Assembly: GCF_016863315.1 (NCBI RefSeq)
Contig: NZ_BOOQ01000012.1
Coordinates: 19,253-83,252, forward strand
Reading direction: 5' to 3'
Source of the DNA: Planotetraspora silvatica
GTDB lineage: Bacteria; Actinomycetota; Actinomycetes; Streptosporangiales; Streptosporangiaceae
Length of the DNA stretch: 64,000 nt
Shown one piece after another: positions 41,301 to 48,671 of this stretch. How positions within the stretch are numbered: position 1 is the stretch's first letter; each line of letters opens with the position of its first letter. Both the position numbers and the translations under genes were made by a program. The notes under the pieces were generated by a model. That model did not search any database. It was not told the DNA's origin and was given only the letters and a program-made list of their open reading frames with translations.

Positions 41301-41524
41301 TCGCCGGTGAGGGAGACGGCGTTCGGCGTCGGGTTGTAGAGCTCGACGAACTTGTTGAGGTAGCTCGCGCCGGACGAGCCTCCGTTGACGTACGCCTCGC
41401 TGATGATCAGGCCGGTCCCGGCCGGGCTGGCGGACGCCGGGGCGGCGAACAACGAGCAGGCGACGCCTGCTGTGGATAGTGTCAATGCGGCGATGGTGAC
41501 TCGCCGGAAAAGCGGCGCAGACAA
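38399..41524 (-). CDS. Secreted ExeM/NucH-type nuclease with lamin-tail, Ig-like and carbohydrate-binding domains
   Basis: A 1041-residue exported enzyme, probably an extracellular DNase. I start it at TTG 41524 because GGAGGTG sits seven bases before it and a clean signal peptide follows (SAPLFRRVTIAALTLSTAGV...APASAS). In order: lamin-tail-like domain (about 38-160, 'LIISEAYVNGGSSGASYLNKFVELYNPT'), a putative Ig domain (about 225-295, 'GTAPYTWTATGLPAGLTISSDGTVSGTPTSPGTSS'), an OB-fold domain (about 300-410), and an endonuclease/exonuclease/phosphatase domain (about 560-890: 'RLATFNVQNYFP', 'SLEEVENS', 'LGDFNAYTHEDP', 'SDHDPVIVGL'). Two C-terminal carbohydrate-binding modules (WNASKVYNNGDTVTYQGSTW and IWTPSRVFNSGDVVVYKDKK) follow. 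An ATG 17 codons upstream is the alternative start. Confidence 0.9.
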   Translation of the reverse strand: MSAPLFRRVTIAALTLSTAGVACSLFAAPASASPAGTGLIISEAYVNGGSSGASYLNKFVELYNPTPNAVSLTGDTLQYRAPTSTVVPSGSQVFPLSGTVAGHGHFLIQLPSNNASTNPGSPLPTPDLSTGGSVNPGAGGGTLFIAASTSGVLPTDGTVIDKIGWGTSNSPEANAPTGNSLTLSYQRAADGADTDDNAADFHVAAPNPQNAASDAGNPGGGTGTITVTSPGAQSAVSGTAITPIDLQASGGTAPYTWTATGLPAGLTISSDGTVSGTPTSPGTSSVTVTAADSTGATGSATFTFKVTEAASTITPIASIQGTNTDTSPYKGQTVTTEGVVTAVYATGGFNGFFLETGGAGGTKADDKTPDASDAVFVYGSASAGQVTIGDSVQVTGEVTEFQGETEIQSPTVTKLATALPAVVPDQIAWSDLATDAAKEAHEGELITPQGDFTVSDNYDANFYGSFTLAAGDKPLRQPTDAGTAGSTEAKAVAADNAARMVTLDDGSSTNYSTSSARNTPLPWLTTTHPVTVGSKVTFHEPVVLEYRFSLWNFQPRQQVTDDGSAVATFSDLRTGNQRPAAVSGDIRLATFNVQNYFPMTGEDYVAKGLGSCTYYTDRQGNRIAVNTCTGTDGGSGPRGAADDVNFARQQAKIVTGINRLGASIVSLEEVENSAKFGEPRDTALAGLVDALNAAAGSNVWAYAPTPSTDKLPPLSQQDVIRTAFIYKPADVTLVGASTVLTGDSGPGQPFSIARQPLAQGFKKAGATDKDAFLVVANHLKSKGAGTPLYDGDLEDTSSPAVDQGAFNATRVRQAQDLSVFASQAASGLGTDRIFLLGDFNAYTHEDPMQVLYAAGYTDLGSTFDPSESTYSFNGLQGSLDHVLANAAAKAMATGADVWQINAQESVAYGYSRYNYNAAQLFNGTDPFAASDHDPVIVGLNLPVTPVAPAWNASKVYNNGDTVTYQGSTWLAMWWTQNQKPGDPNGPWEQMETAADGTAIWTPSRVFNSGDVVVYKDKKYKAQWWTRNQAPGQQYGPWQPIS

Positions 41525-41697
41525 AGACCGCACCTCCAAATGGGGTCGCTGGCTTGCTGTGGCCCGGTGTCTCATTTGGGCCGACGTTGCAGGCTATGCG
41601 GCGATCTTGGATCGCGTGCGGACGGAAGCTGAACAGCGTGTTACGGGGTGCTGGGGATCTGGGTGGAGAACACCCGAGGGGGAATGCCCGCCCGGCC

Positions 41698-42093
41698 TCA
41701 GGAGCCGAGCGCGTGCCCAGTCGTCGCGTCGATGTGGTCAGGGATCTCGGCGTGGCGGTCGCCGACCGTCGGTGTCCCGGTGGGTTCGAACATGAGGATC
41801 GCGGCTCCGATGGGAGCGGACGGCCTGTGCTCAGTGCCGCGGGGGACGGTGAACACCGTGCCCTGGGGAAGCCGGACCGTGCGCTCCCCGCCGGGCTCGC
41901 GCAAGGAGATGTGCAGCTCCCCGTCGAGCACCAGGAAGAACTCGTCGGTGTCGTCGTGGACGTGCCAGATGTGCTCGCCCTCGACCTTGGCAACGCGTAC
42001 GTCGTAGTCGTTGACGCGCGTGACGATGCGCGGGCTCCACAGGGCGTCGAAGGAGGCCAGGGCCTTGCCGAGGGGGATGGGTTCGTTGCTCAC
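41698..42093 (-). CDS. Cupin domain protein
   Basis: A 131-residue cupin. Motif 1 is 'HIWHVHDDTDEFFLVLDGELHISLREPG' (metal ligands His, His, Glu) and motif 2 is 'PQGTVFTVPRGTEHRPSAP'. I chose GTG 42093 (VSNEPIPLGKALASF), preceded by AGGATCC; ATG 42111 is possible. It is divergent from the GlxA-type regulator, which probably controls it. Function beyond metal binding is unknown. Confidence 0.88.
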   Translation of the reverse strand: MSNEPIPLGKALASFDALWSPRIVTRVNDYDVRVAKVEGEHIWHVHDDTDEFFLVLDGELHISLREPGGERTVRLPQGTVFTVPRGTEHRPSAPIGAAILMFEPTGTPTVGDRHAEIPDHIDATTGHALGS

Positions 42094-42145
42094 AAGTGGA
42101 TCCTGGCCCATTGGGCATGAGCGGCGTGAGTGCTAGGAATGGCAC

Positions 42146-43225
42146 ATGGCGCAAGAATCCTCGCACGTCGCTCGTACGGCAGGCCCGCACCGGGTCGTCG
42201 TGATCGTGGACCAGAACTCCAACCCCTTCGAGCTGGGCTGCGCGACCGAGATCTTCGGCCTGCGCAGGCCCGAGATCGGGCGCGATCTCTACGACTTCCG
42301 CCTGTGCTCCCCTGAGCCGCGCACGCTGATGCGGGACGGGTTCTTCACGCTCACGGGCGTCGCCGACCTGGAGGCGGCCGAATCGGCGGACACGTTGATC
42401 GTCCCCAACCGTCCCGACGTCGAGGTGCCCCGCCGCCCCGCCGTACTCGACGCCATCCGGCGGGCGCATGCGCGCGGCGCCCGCCTGGTCGGCTTCTGCA
42501 GCGGTGCTTTCACCTTGGCCGAGGCCGGGGTCCTCGACGGGCGCCGGGCCACCGCGCACTGGCAGTGGGCGGATTCCTTCCGGGCCCGCTTCCCGTCCGT
42601 CCGGCTCGAAACAGACGTGTTGTTCGTGGACGACGGTGACATCCTCACGGCCGCGGGGAGCGCTGCCGCGCTCGACCTCGGCCTGTACATCGTCGGCCGC
42701 GACCACGGCGCGGAGGTCGCCAACTCCGTGAGCCGACGGCTCGTCTTCGCCGCGCACCGCGATGGCGGACAGCAGCAGTTCGTGGAGCGGCCCGTGCCGG
42801 ACATTCCGGATGAGTCCTTGGCGCCCGTCCTCGCCTGGGCCCAGGAGCGGCTGGACGCCCCGATCACGGTGTCCGACCTCGCGGCGCGCGCGTCGGTCAG
42901 TCCGGCGACCCTGCATCGCCGCTTCCGGACGCAGCTGGGCACCACACCGCTGGCGTGGCTCACAGGTGAACGGCTTGCCCTGGCATGCCGGTTGATCGAG
43001 CGGGGCGAGTCGCGCTTCGAGATGGTCGCACGGCACAGTGGACTGGGCACCGCCGCCAACCTGCGTGCGCTGATGCGCCGCAAGATCGGGCTCACTCCGT
43101 TGGAGTATCGGCACCGATTCGGCCTCGGGATCTCATACGTCGCCGGTGAGCCGGCCGGCACGCGCTTGATCCGGGCCGGCCGGGATCAGGCCAGACGGGT
43201 GGAGGAGATCCCGCCGTCTACGTAG
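42146..43225 (+). CDS. GlxA-type AraC family regulator (DJ-1/PfpI plus HTH)
   Basis: A 359-residue regulator. The N-terminal half (about 15-195) is a DJ-1/PfpI-like fold with 'GARLVGFCSGAFTLAEAGVLDGRRATAHW', whose Cys is at the nucleophile-elbow position. The C-terminal half (about 225-325) is an AraC helix-turn-helix pair: 'ITVSDLAARASVSPATLHRRFRTQLGTTPLAWL' and 'FEMVARHSGLGTAANLRALMRRKIGLTPLEYRHRF'. In the 52-bp gap to the divergent cupin gene is a GCCCA/TGGGC palindrome (42106-42116), a possible operator. Confidence 0.92.
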   Translation: MAQESSHVARTAGPHRVVVIVDQNSNPFELGCATEIFGLRRPEIGRDLYDFRLCSPEPRTLMRDGFFTLTGVADLEAAESADTLIVPNRPDVEVPRRPAVLDAIRRAHARGARLVGFCSGAFTLAEAGVLDGRRATAHWQWADSFRARFPSVRLETDVLFVDDGDILTAAGSAAALDLGLYIVGRDHGAEVANSVSRRLVFAAHRDGGQQQFVERPVPDIPDESLAPVLAWAQERLDAPITVSDLAARASVSPATLHRRFRTQLGTTPLAWLTGERLALACRLIERGESRFEMVARHSGLGTAANLRALMRRKIGLTPLEYRHRFGLGISYVAGEPAGTRLIRAGRDQARRVEEIPPST

Positions 43226-43247
43226 CGCGTCGAGCGTGAGAAGCGGA

Positions 43248-44207
43248 TCAAGCCCTGGCCCGGTTGAACAGGGCGCCCCAGTTGTGGATCTGCTCGAGCA
43301 GTTCGGGTGGGTCGAGGACGCGGAAATCGGCGCCGAGCACGCCCAGTGCCATGGTCGGCCAGTCGAGGGAGTCGGCGGTCATGCGCACCCGGCAGTGCTC
43401 GGCGTCGACCTCTTCGACGGTGCTCCACCTGCCGATCCGTTCGCGCACGGTCGTGGCCGGGGCGTCGACCAGGACCTCCACCCTGTACGGGCGGGGCAGG
43501 TTGTCCAGGCCGGCACGGACGAACTCGGCGGCGTCGGCGGCAGGCAGGTCGCGGGGCCGGAACCGGGAACCGGTGCCGTGCGGCGCGGTGAGCCGGTCGA
43601 CTCGGAAGCTGCGCCAGTCGTGCCGGGTGAGGTCGTAGGCGACCAGGTACCAGCGGCGGCCGAGACAGACCAGCCGATGGGGTTCGACGTGCCGGTCGGT
43701 GTGCCGGCCGTCGGCGGCGGTGTAGGAGAACTGGAGGTGTTCGCTGTCCCGGCAGGCCAGCGCGACCGCGGTGAGCACGCCCGGCTCGACGCCCGCCCTG
43801 GCTGAGCCGTCCCAGCCGGCGGGCACGGTCATCGCGCGCAGCGCCTCGACCCGGCGCCGCAGCCGGGCCGGCATCACCTGCACCACCTTGGCCAGCACCC
43901 GCACCGAGGACTCGGCGATGCCCTCCACCGCGCCCTGCGCGGCGGCCTGCAGCCCCACGGCCAGGGCGACCGCCTCCTCGTCGTCGATCACCAGCGGCGG
44001 CAGTGCCGCGCCCGCGGCAAGCTCGTACCCGCCGTCCACGCCGCGCTGCGCCTCAACCGGATAGCCCAGCTCGCGCAGCCGGTCGATGTCCCGGCGCAGG
44101 GTGCGGACCGAGACCCCCAGCCGCTCGGCCAGTTCGGTGCCCGGCCAGTACCGGTGGTTCTGCAGCAGGGACAGCAGTCGCAGCGTCCGGGTGCTGGTGT
44201 TCGCCAT
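43248..44207 (-). CDS. WYL-domain HTH regulator
   Basis: A 319-residue regulator. An N-terminal helix-turn-helix_11 domain ('TRTLRLLSLLQNHRYWPGTELAERLGVSVRTLRRDIDRLRELGYPVEAQRG') is followed by a WYL ligand-sensing domain, with 'QFSYTAADGRHTDRHVEPHRLVCLGRRWYLVAYD' (about 155-190) and the C-terminal extension 'ADFRVLDPPELLEQI'. WYL domains sense nucleotides or other small ligands. It is divergent from the DinB-fold gene, with a GGTCA/TGACC palindrome between them. Confidence 0.93.
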   Translation of the reverse strand: MANTSTRTLRLLSLLQNHRYWPGTELAERLGVSVRTLRRDIDRLRELGYPVEAQRGVDGGYELAAGAALPPLVIDDEEAVALAVGLQAAAQGAVEGIAESSVRVLAKVVQVMPARLRRRVEALRAMTVPAGWDGSARAGVEPGVLTAVALACRDSEHLQFSYTAADGRHTDRHVEPHRLVCLGRRWYLVAYDLTRHDWRSFRVDRLTAPHGTGSRFRPRDLPAADAAEFVRAGLDNLPRPYRVEVLVDAPATTVRERIGRWSTVEEVDAEHCRVRMTADSLDWPTMALGVLGADFRVLDPPELLEQIHNWGALFNRARA

Positions 44208-44229
44208 GTTTCGATTCTTCCGCGATTCA

Positions 44230-44244
44230 GGTCAGAAAGTGACC
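44230..44244. promoter_or_regulatory. Palindrome between WYL regulator and DinB gene
   Basis: GGTCA and TGACC around GAAAG, in the 97-bp divergent region, probably the WYL regulator's operator. Confidence 0.5.
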
Positions 44245-44304
44245 GCTATGCGGCCTAGCGTGGGTCCTGACCGACGGAACAGAAACAAACGGAGGGCGGA
44301 GACC

Positions 44305-44874
44305 ATGAGCGAGACCACGACCGTCAACGAGCTGACCACCCGCGACATCACCGATGCGCCCGCCCCCACCGGCGAGCGCGCCGACCTGCTGGCGATGCTG
44401 GCCAAGCACCGGCACTTCTTGCGCTTCACCACCCGCGACCTCACCGACGAGCAGGCGGGGCGGCGGACCACCGCCAGCGAGCTGTGCCTGGGCGGATTGA
44501 TCAAGCACGTCGCAGCGGTCGAACGGACCTGGGCGGACTTCATCCTGGACGGCCCGTCGGTGATGGGCGACTTCACCACCATGACCGAGGCCGACTGGAC
44601 CCGAAGGGCCGACGAGTTCCGGCTGCTACCCGGCGAGACACTGGCCGGTGTGCTGGCCGACTACGCCGAGGTCGCTCACCGGACCGACGAACTGGTCGCC
44701 GCCCTGCCCGAACTGGACGCCACCCAGCCGCTGCCGAAGGCCCCGTGGTTCGAGCCCGACGCGCGGTGGTCGGCCCGCAGGGTGCTGATACACATCATCG
44801 CCGAGACCGCTCAGCACGCCGGCCACGCCGACATCATCCGCGAATCCCTCGACGGCGCCAAAAGCATGGGCTGA
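44305..44874 (+). CDS. DinB/mycothiol-dependent-maleylpyruvate-isomerase-fold protein (DUF664-like)
   Basis: A 189-residue four-helix-bundle protein of the DinB superfamily. Residues likely to hold a metal are the His in LIKHVAAVERTW (about 75) and the two in 'HIIAETAQHAGHADIIRESLDG' near the C-terminus, the family's three-histidine pattern. Family members are thiol transferases or of unknown function. I chose ATG 44305 because GGAGGGCGGAGACC precedes it. It is probably controlled by the divergent WYL regulator. Confidence 0.87.
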   Translation: MSETTTVNELTTRDITDAPAPTGERADLLAMLAKHRHFLRFTTRDLTDEQAGRRTTASELCLGGLIKHVAAVERTWADFILDGPSVMGDFTTMTEADWTRRADEFRLLPGETLAGVLADYAEVAHRTDELVAALPELDATQPLPKAPWFEPDARWSARRVLIHIIAETAQHAGHADIIRESLDGAKSMG

Positions 44875-44990
44875 CACCTCCCAGATCAGACGCTGCCGAC
44901 AAACGTCCGCCATTGCGGCAGCCGGGGCTGGTGATCTTCCAGGGCTTTAAAGGGGATGAACCTCTCCAGGTTCGGTGCGAGGCTGGGCTC

Positions 44991-45569
44991 GTGAGCGACA
45001 CGCACACTGTGGTCCTGGTCGAGGGAGCCAGTGATAAGTCGGCCATCGAAGCGTTGGCCGAGCGCCGTGGCCGGAACCTGGCGGCGGAAGGCATCGCCCT
45101 TGTGGCGATGGGCGGCGCCACGAACATCGGGACGTATATCGGCAGGTTCGGCCCTTCCGGTCGCAACCTCCGGCTGGCCGGTCTGTGCGACGTCGGAGAG
45201 GAAGGCGACTTCCGGAGAGGTCTCGAGCGCGCCGGCCTTGGATCCGATCTCAGCCGAAGCGATCTGGAGGCGCTCGGATTCTTCGCGTGCGTCGCCGACC
45301 TGGAAGACGAGCTGATCCGCGCGCTCGGCACCGCCACGGTTGAACGCGTTGTCGATGCCGAGGGCGAGCTCCGCTCATTTCGCACGCTTCAGAATCAACC
45401 CGCATGGCGCGGAGGCACCACTCACGACCAGCTGCGTCGGTTCATGGGAGCAGGGAGTGGCCGCAAGATCCGCTACTCCGGCCCGCTCGTCGCGGCACTC
45501 GATCTCGATCGCGTGCCGCGGCCACTGGACATGCTGCTGGCCCACCTGTCAGGCAGCCGGAGATGGTGA
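44991..45569 (+). CDS. TOPRIM-domain protein, OLD-nuclease-like
   Basis: A 192-residue protein, essentially a stand-alone TOPRIM fold: N-terminal 'VVLVEGASDKSAIEALAERRG' with the catalytic Glu (about residues 6-26), then 'RLAGLCDVGEEGDFRRGL' with the acidic metal residues (about 63-80), and 'FACVADLEDELIRALG'. OLD-family nucleases carry this domain after an ABC-type ATPase; the ATPase part is absent and no ATPase gene is next to it. The start GTG 44991 is chosen from the TOPRIM beginning. Function, such as RNA or DNA cleavage, is unproven. Confidence 0.78.
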   Translation: MSDTHTVVLVEGASDKSAIEALAERRGRNLAAEGIALVAMGGATNIGTYIGRFGPSGRNLRLAGLCDVGEEGDFRRGLERAGLGSDLSRSDLEALGFFACVADLEDELIRALGTATVERVVDAEGELRSFRTLQNQPAWRGGTTHDQLRRFMGAGSGRKIRYSGPLVAALDLDRVPRPLDMLLAHLSGSRRW

Positions 45570-45583
45570 GGCGCATGCCTCGT

Positions 45584-46102
45584 TCACCTGCGGGCCCACC
45601 ACCTGCGAGTGACGAGCGCCGCTAGAACGGCACCTGCCGCGTTCAGGATCACGTCGTCCACGGAGCTCACCCGCCCGAGCCGCAAGACGTACTGGAGCAC
45701 CTCGACGGTGAGCGAGGCCGCGGCCGCGACGGCCGCGACCGCCCTGAGCGAGGCGAAGCGCGCCGAGCGGACCGGGAGCATCGCACCCAGCGCCGAGAAG
45801 ACCAGGAGATTGCCGGCGATCTGTACGAACGCGGCTCCCGGTGACATCAGCGTGATCTGGTCCGCCAGGTCGACCAGGGGCACGAGGTGCACAAGCTGCA
45901 AGGTCCCGGGCGTGAGAATCATCCAGATCCACGGAGCGGTTCCGGCCACGACGGCGACGTCCGCGACGGCCGTGCGGCGGGGAGCGGGATGCCCCCGGCG
46001 GCTGCGGACGTGCGCGAGGAGCAACGCGACCAGAGCCGCGGCGGGAAGGGCCAGGACAGCCGCGATGACTACGTATCCCCATGCGTTCCATGCCTGGTGC
46101 AC
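45584..46102 (-). CDS. VanZ family membrane protein
   Basis: A 172-residue protein with four to five transmembrane helices and the VanZ pattern 'QIAGNLLVFSALGAMLPVR...SLTVEVLQYVLRLGRVSSVDDVILNAAGAVLAALV'. The original VanZ lowers sensitivity to teicoplanin; the role in this genome is unknown. It is convergent with the TOPRIM gene and divergent from the gene at 46170. Confidence 0.88.
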   Translation of the reverse strand: MHQAWNAWGYVVIAAVLALPAAALVALLLAHVRSRRGHPAPRRTAVADVAVVAGTAPWIWMILTPGTLQLVHLVPLVDLADQITLMSPGAAFVQIAGNLLVFSALGAMLPVRSARFASLRAVAAVAAAASLTVEVLQYVLRLGRVSSVDDVILNAAGAVLAALVTRRWWARR

Positions 46103-46169
46103 CGGATCATGATGTCAGGCTGCCTTCAGCCATCCCAGATCCCCGGCGATCGGTCCAGAACAAAAACAG

Positions 46170-46808
46170 ATGGTCCTCATGGATGGGCATCCTCATGATG
46201 GAGACATGCGCCTTGTGTTCTTGCGAGCCGAGGGCGATCGCTGCCGGATCGTCGTGCACCGCCGCGACGGCGTGACGTTGGAGATGCGCTCATACGACCG
46301 AAAATTCCGAGTTGACGCCCAGACCTTGCTGGAGCCCAGCAGGCGCACTGTGCGGATAAGGATCACGCCCGCGCCGAACCCGAACGTCACCGTGGACGTC
46401 GACGTCAATGACGGTGGCGGCTTTCAGCAGGTCCTGTCCTTCGCCGCACCTCAACCGGTGCCCGCCTCCTATTCCTTCGGGTTCGCCGCCTCCACCGGGC
46501 TGTTCACGGACGTGCACCTGATCCGGCAGGTCAGGATCTCCTCGCTTGAGCCGTTCCCGCCCAACCCCGCTCCTCGCCCCTCGGCGAAGCAGAAGGAGCC
46601 GAGCAGCGCGTCGGCCTCCGGCAAGCAACAGTCCGGCGGCATCGTCAGGAGCAAGAACGAGAACTTCACCGGCGTCGTCGCCACGACCAACGGAGGCAAG
46701 GTCCGCAAGAAGCTCCGCGACATCGACGCCTTCATCGAGCACGTGAAGCACCGGCATCTCGATTCGGCGCTCACCAAGCACTCGAAGACCACAGGACCGC
46801 GTGGCTGA
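46170..46808 (+). CDS. N-terminally shortened lectin-like domain with shared C-terminal tail
   Basis: Up to 212 residues. ATG 46170, 46179 or 46206 could be the start; none has a strong ribosome site and no signal peptide is seen. Residues about 15-125 end in 'YSFGFAASTGLFTDVHLIRQVRI', which looks like the closing strands of a legume-type (L-type) lectin domain, though about half of such a domain is missing at the front. A Pro/Ser/Lys linker follows, then the tail SGGIVRSKNENFTGVVAT...KVRKKLRDIDAFIEHVKHRHL..ALTKH, shared with the beta-propeller at 18 kb. It may be a 5'-truncated gene. The lectin reading is tentative; the tail match is clear. Confidence 0.65.
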   Translation: MVLMDGHPHDGDMRLVFLRAEGDRCRIVVHRRDGVTLEMRSYDRKFRVDAQTLLEPSRRTVRIRITPAPNPNVTVDVDVNDGGGFQQVLSFAAPQPVPASYSFGFAASTGLFTDVHLIRQVRISSLEPFPPNPAPRPSAKQKEPSSASASGKQQSGGIVRSKNENFTGVVATTNGGKVRKKLRDIDAFIEHVKHRHLDSALTKHSKTTGPRG

Positions 46809-46825
46809 GCGTTAGGACGCGGCGC

Positions 46826-47905
46826 TCAGCGGAGGGCGCTCAGCGTCGTGCGCACGTCGTCCTCGTTGTTGAAGTAATGGAAACCGAAACGCACGCGGTC
46901 GCCGAGCGCGGTCGCTCGTACGCCGTGCTCGCGGAGCCGCACGGAGATACGGTCGGCGTGATCGCTGCGCAGCACGACGATCTGGGAGAGCGGGCCGCTG
47001 ACCACTCGCCGCAGGCCGACGTCGCCCGCCTGCTCGGTGAGGTGGCGGGCGAGGTCGAGGCAGTGCCGCTCCACGCGCAGGGCGTCCAGCGAGCCGAGCA
47101 GTCGCAGCGCCGCGCAGGCCCCGATCCAGGAGAACCAGGCGGGGGACGCGTCGCACCGGCTCGCATCGCCTGCCAGCCGCATGGGACCACCGAAGTAGCC
47201 GTGCGGCGGGCCGGTCGACTTCCAGTTCGGCGCCAGCGGTGTCAGCTCGTCGAGCAGGTCGGGCCTGGTGACGAGCCAGGCGGCGCCGCGTGGGCACAGC
47301 AACCACTTGTAGCCGTGGACGGCGAGGTGATCGGGACGCACCGCGGCCATGTCGAAGCGCAGCGCGCCCAGTGACTGCGTCAGGTTGACGAACAGCCGTG
47401 CGCCCACCCGGTCGGTCGCGTCCCGCAAAGCCGGCAGGTCGAGCCGCTGTCCTTCCCTGCTGGTCACCTCGCTGACGGCGAGCAGCACGGTCCTGTCATC
47501 CAGCGCGGCGATCAGGTCTTCCACCTGTGTCCCGCCGTCGCGGGCCGGTATGGTCACCACGTCGTGCCGGGCCAGCCACGGGAACAGGTTGCTGCGGAAC
47601 TCCTCGGCCGCCACCACGATCCGGCCGGGCGGCAGTGATCCGGCGATCGTGGCGGCCGCCTCGGCGAGCGAGCCGAGGGTCGACACCGTGGCGGGGTCGA
47701 CCCCGATCAACCGGGCGAACAGGGTGCGGGCCTCGGCGGCAGCCGCGTCCCATTCGAGCCAGTCGAACGCGCCGGTGGACCACGCGGACAGGACCTCGTG
47801 CAGGGCCTCGGTCACCGGTTCCGCGCCAGGTGGTGCACCCGGCGTGTCCAGCCACACCGTCGAGCGCAGTGCCGGGAAGAGTTCGCGGAAGTCTTCCGGG
47901 TTCAT
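46826..47905 (-). CDS. Class V aminotransferase-fold PLP enzyme
   Basis: A 359-residue PLP-dependent enzyme of the class V (NifS/Csd/kynureninase-like) fold. The PLP lysine is in HGYKWLLCPRGAAWLV (about residue 220), preceded by 'VNLTQSLGALRFDMAAVRPDHLAV'. It starts at ATG 47905 (MNPEDFRELFPALRSTVWLDTPG), overlapping the RidA stop (ATGA). RidA proteins hydrolyse reactive enamine/imine intermediates made by PLP enzymes, so the pair makes sense as one pathway. The substrate is unknown. Confidence 0.88.
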   Translation of the reverse strand: MNPEDFRELFPALRSTVWLDTPGAPPGAEPVTEALHEVLSAWSTGAFDWLEWDAAAAEARTLFARLIGVDPATVSTLGSLAEAAATIAGSLPPGRIVVAAEEFRSNLFPWLARHDVVTIPARDGGTQVEDLIAALDDRTVLLAVSEVTSREGQRLDLPALRDATDRVGARLFVNLTQSLGALRFDMAAVRPDHLAVHGYKWLLCPRGAAWLVTRPDLLDELTPLAPNWKSTGPPHGYFGGPMRLAGDASRCDASPAWFSWIGACAALRLLGSLDALRVERHCLDLARHLTEQAGDVGLRRVVSGPLSQIVVLRSDHADRISVRLREHGVRATALGDRVRFGFHYFNNEDDVRTTLSALR

Positions 47906-48312
47906 CGGCGCGGCAGGGCGGCCACGCCCTCGATCTCGACGGTCAGCGCCGGATCCGCCAGGGCCACGACCACCGCGAGCGAATGGGCGGGCCAATCACC
48001 GCCCGGGTACCACCTCGCGAATGTCTCCTGCCGCGCCGCGCGGCAGCCGTCAAGGTGCTCGACGCCCGCGACCAGGGTGAACAGCTTCATCAGGTGCTCG
48101 GGCCCCGCACCGAGCGAGTCGAGCAGCCGCTCGATGTTGGCGAAGATCTGCCGCGTCTGCGTCTCGGAGTCCGAGCCGGCGAGGCTGCCGTTCGGCAGCA
48201 CGCCGACCTGGCCGGAGATCATCACCAGCTCATGGTCGGCTGGAACCGAGGCGAGGTGGCTGTACTGGCCGATCGGCGGGGCCACGGTGGCGGGGTTCCA
48301 GCGGTGGATCAA
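47902..48312 (-). CDS. RidA family enamine/imine deaminase
   Basis: A 136-residue RidA/YjgF-type protein: 'VAPPIGQYSHLASVPADHELVMISGQVGVLPNGSLAG' and 'QTRQIFANIERLLDSLGAGPEHLMKLFTLVA', the usual trimeric fold. It starts at TTG 48312, seven bases after GAAGGAG; no ATG or GTG with a ribosome site is near, and the upstream extension of the frame is not RidA-like. The conserved active-site Arg region is replaced by 'HLDGCRAARQETFARWY', so activity is not assured. It is translationally coupled to the PLP enzyme and divergent from the IclR gene. Confidence 0.87.
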   Translation of the reverse strand: MIHRWNPATVAPPIGQYSHLASVPADHELVMISGQVGVLPNGSLAGSDSETQTRQIFANIERLLDSLGAGPEHLMKLFTLVAGVEHLDGCRAARQETFARWYPGGDWPAHSLAVVVALADPALTVEIEGVAALPRR

Positions 48313-48599
48313 CGGTTGTCTCCTTCGTTCCGGACGGTGTCGTTCAGCACTCTCAGCGTCTCGTCCGTCTCTTCCCCGGCGTCGGTCATCTGCGGCGATC
48401 ATCCGGTCCCATACCCAGCCCCGAACCTCGCCGATCGGCTGCCGGCGGGCCGGATCCGGGGTGTGCAAACGATAGGCGGGAGAAGCCGGCTCATTCGTCG
48501 GCTGGCGTGCTGGATTTCAGATAGTCGAAAAAATGGGTCACGCTGATGCGACACCCCGGGGGTGGAAGCGCACAGTGAGCGGACAGAAGGAGGTGGCCG

Positions 48600-48671
48600 A
48601 TGCCGCGGCTACCGAGAGCGGCAGAGGTTCCGTCCCGTGCGAAGGCGGCACGGGACGCGGGATATGAGTGA
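48600..48671 (+). other. Candidate 23-codon leader ORF overlapping the IclR start
   Basis: ATG 48600 follows a near-perfect ribosome site (GAAGGAGG, 48586-48593) and encodes a 23-residue basic peptide (MPRLPRAAEVPSRAKAARD...) ending with TGA at 48669-48671. The IclR ATG at 48664 lies inside it in another frame and has no good ribosome site of its own. The intergenic region 48313-48599 otherwise shows nothing. Confidence 0.4.

Noticed and set aside
38207..41479. A 1090-codon open frame on the plus strand opposite the secreted nuclease
   Set aside because: It is repetitive Arg/Val/Gly-rich without domain patterns, a usual by-product of antisense frames in high-GC genes. The minus strand has clear domains and a signal peptide.
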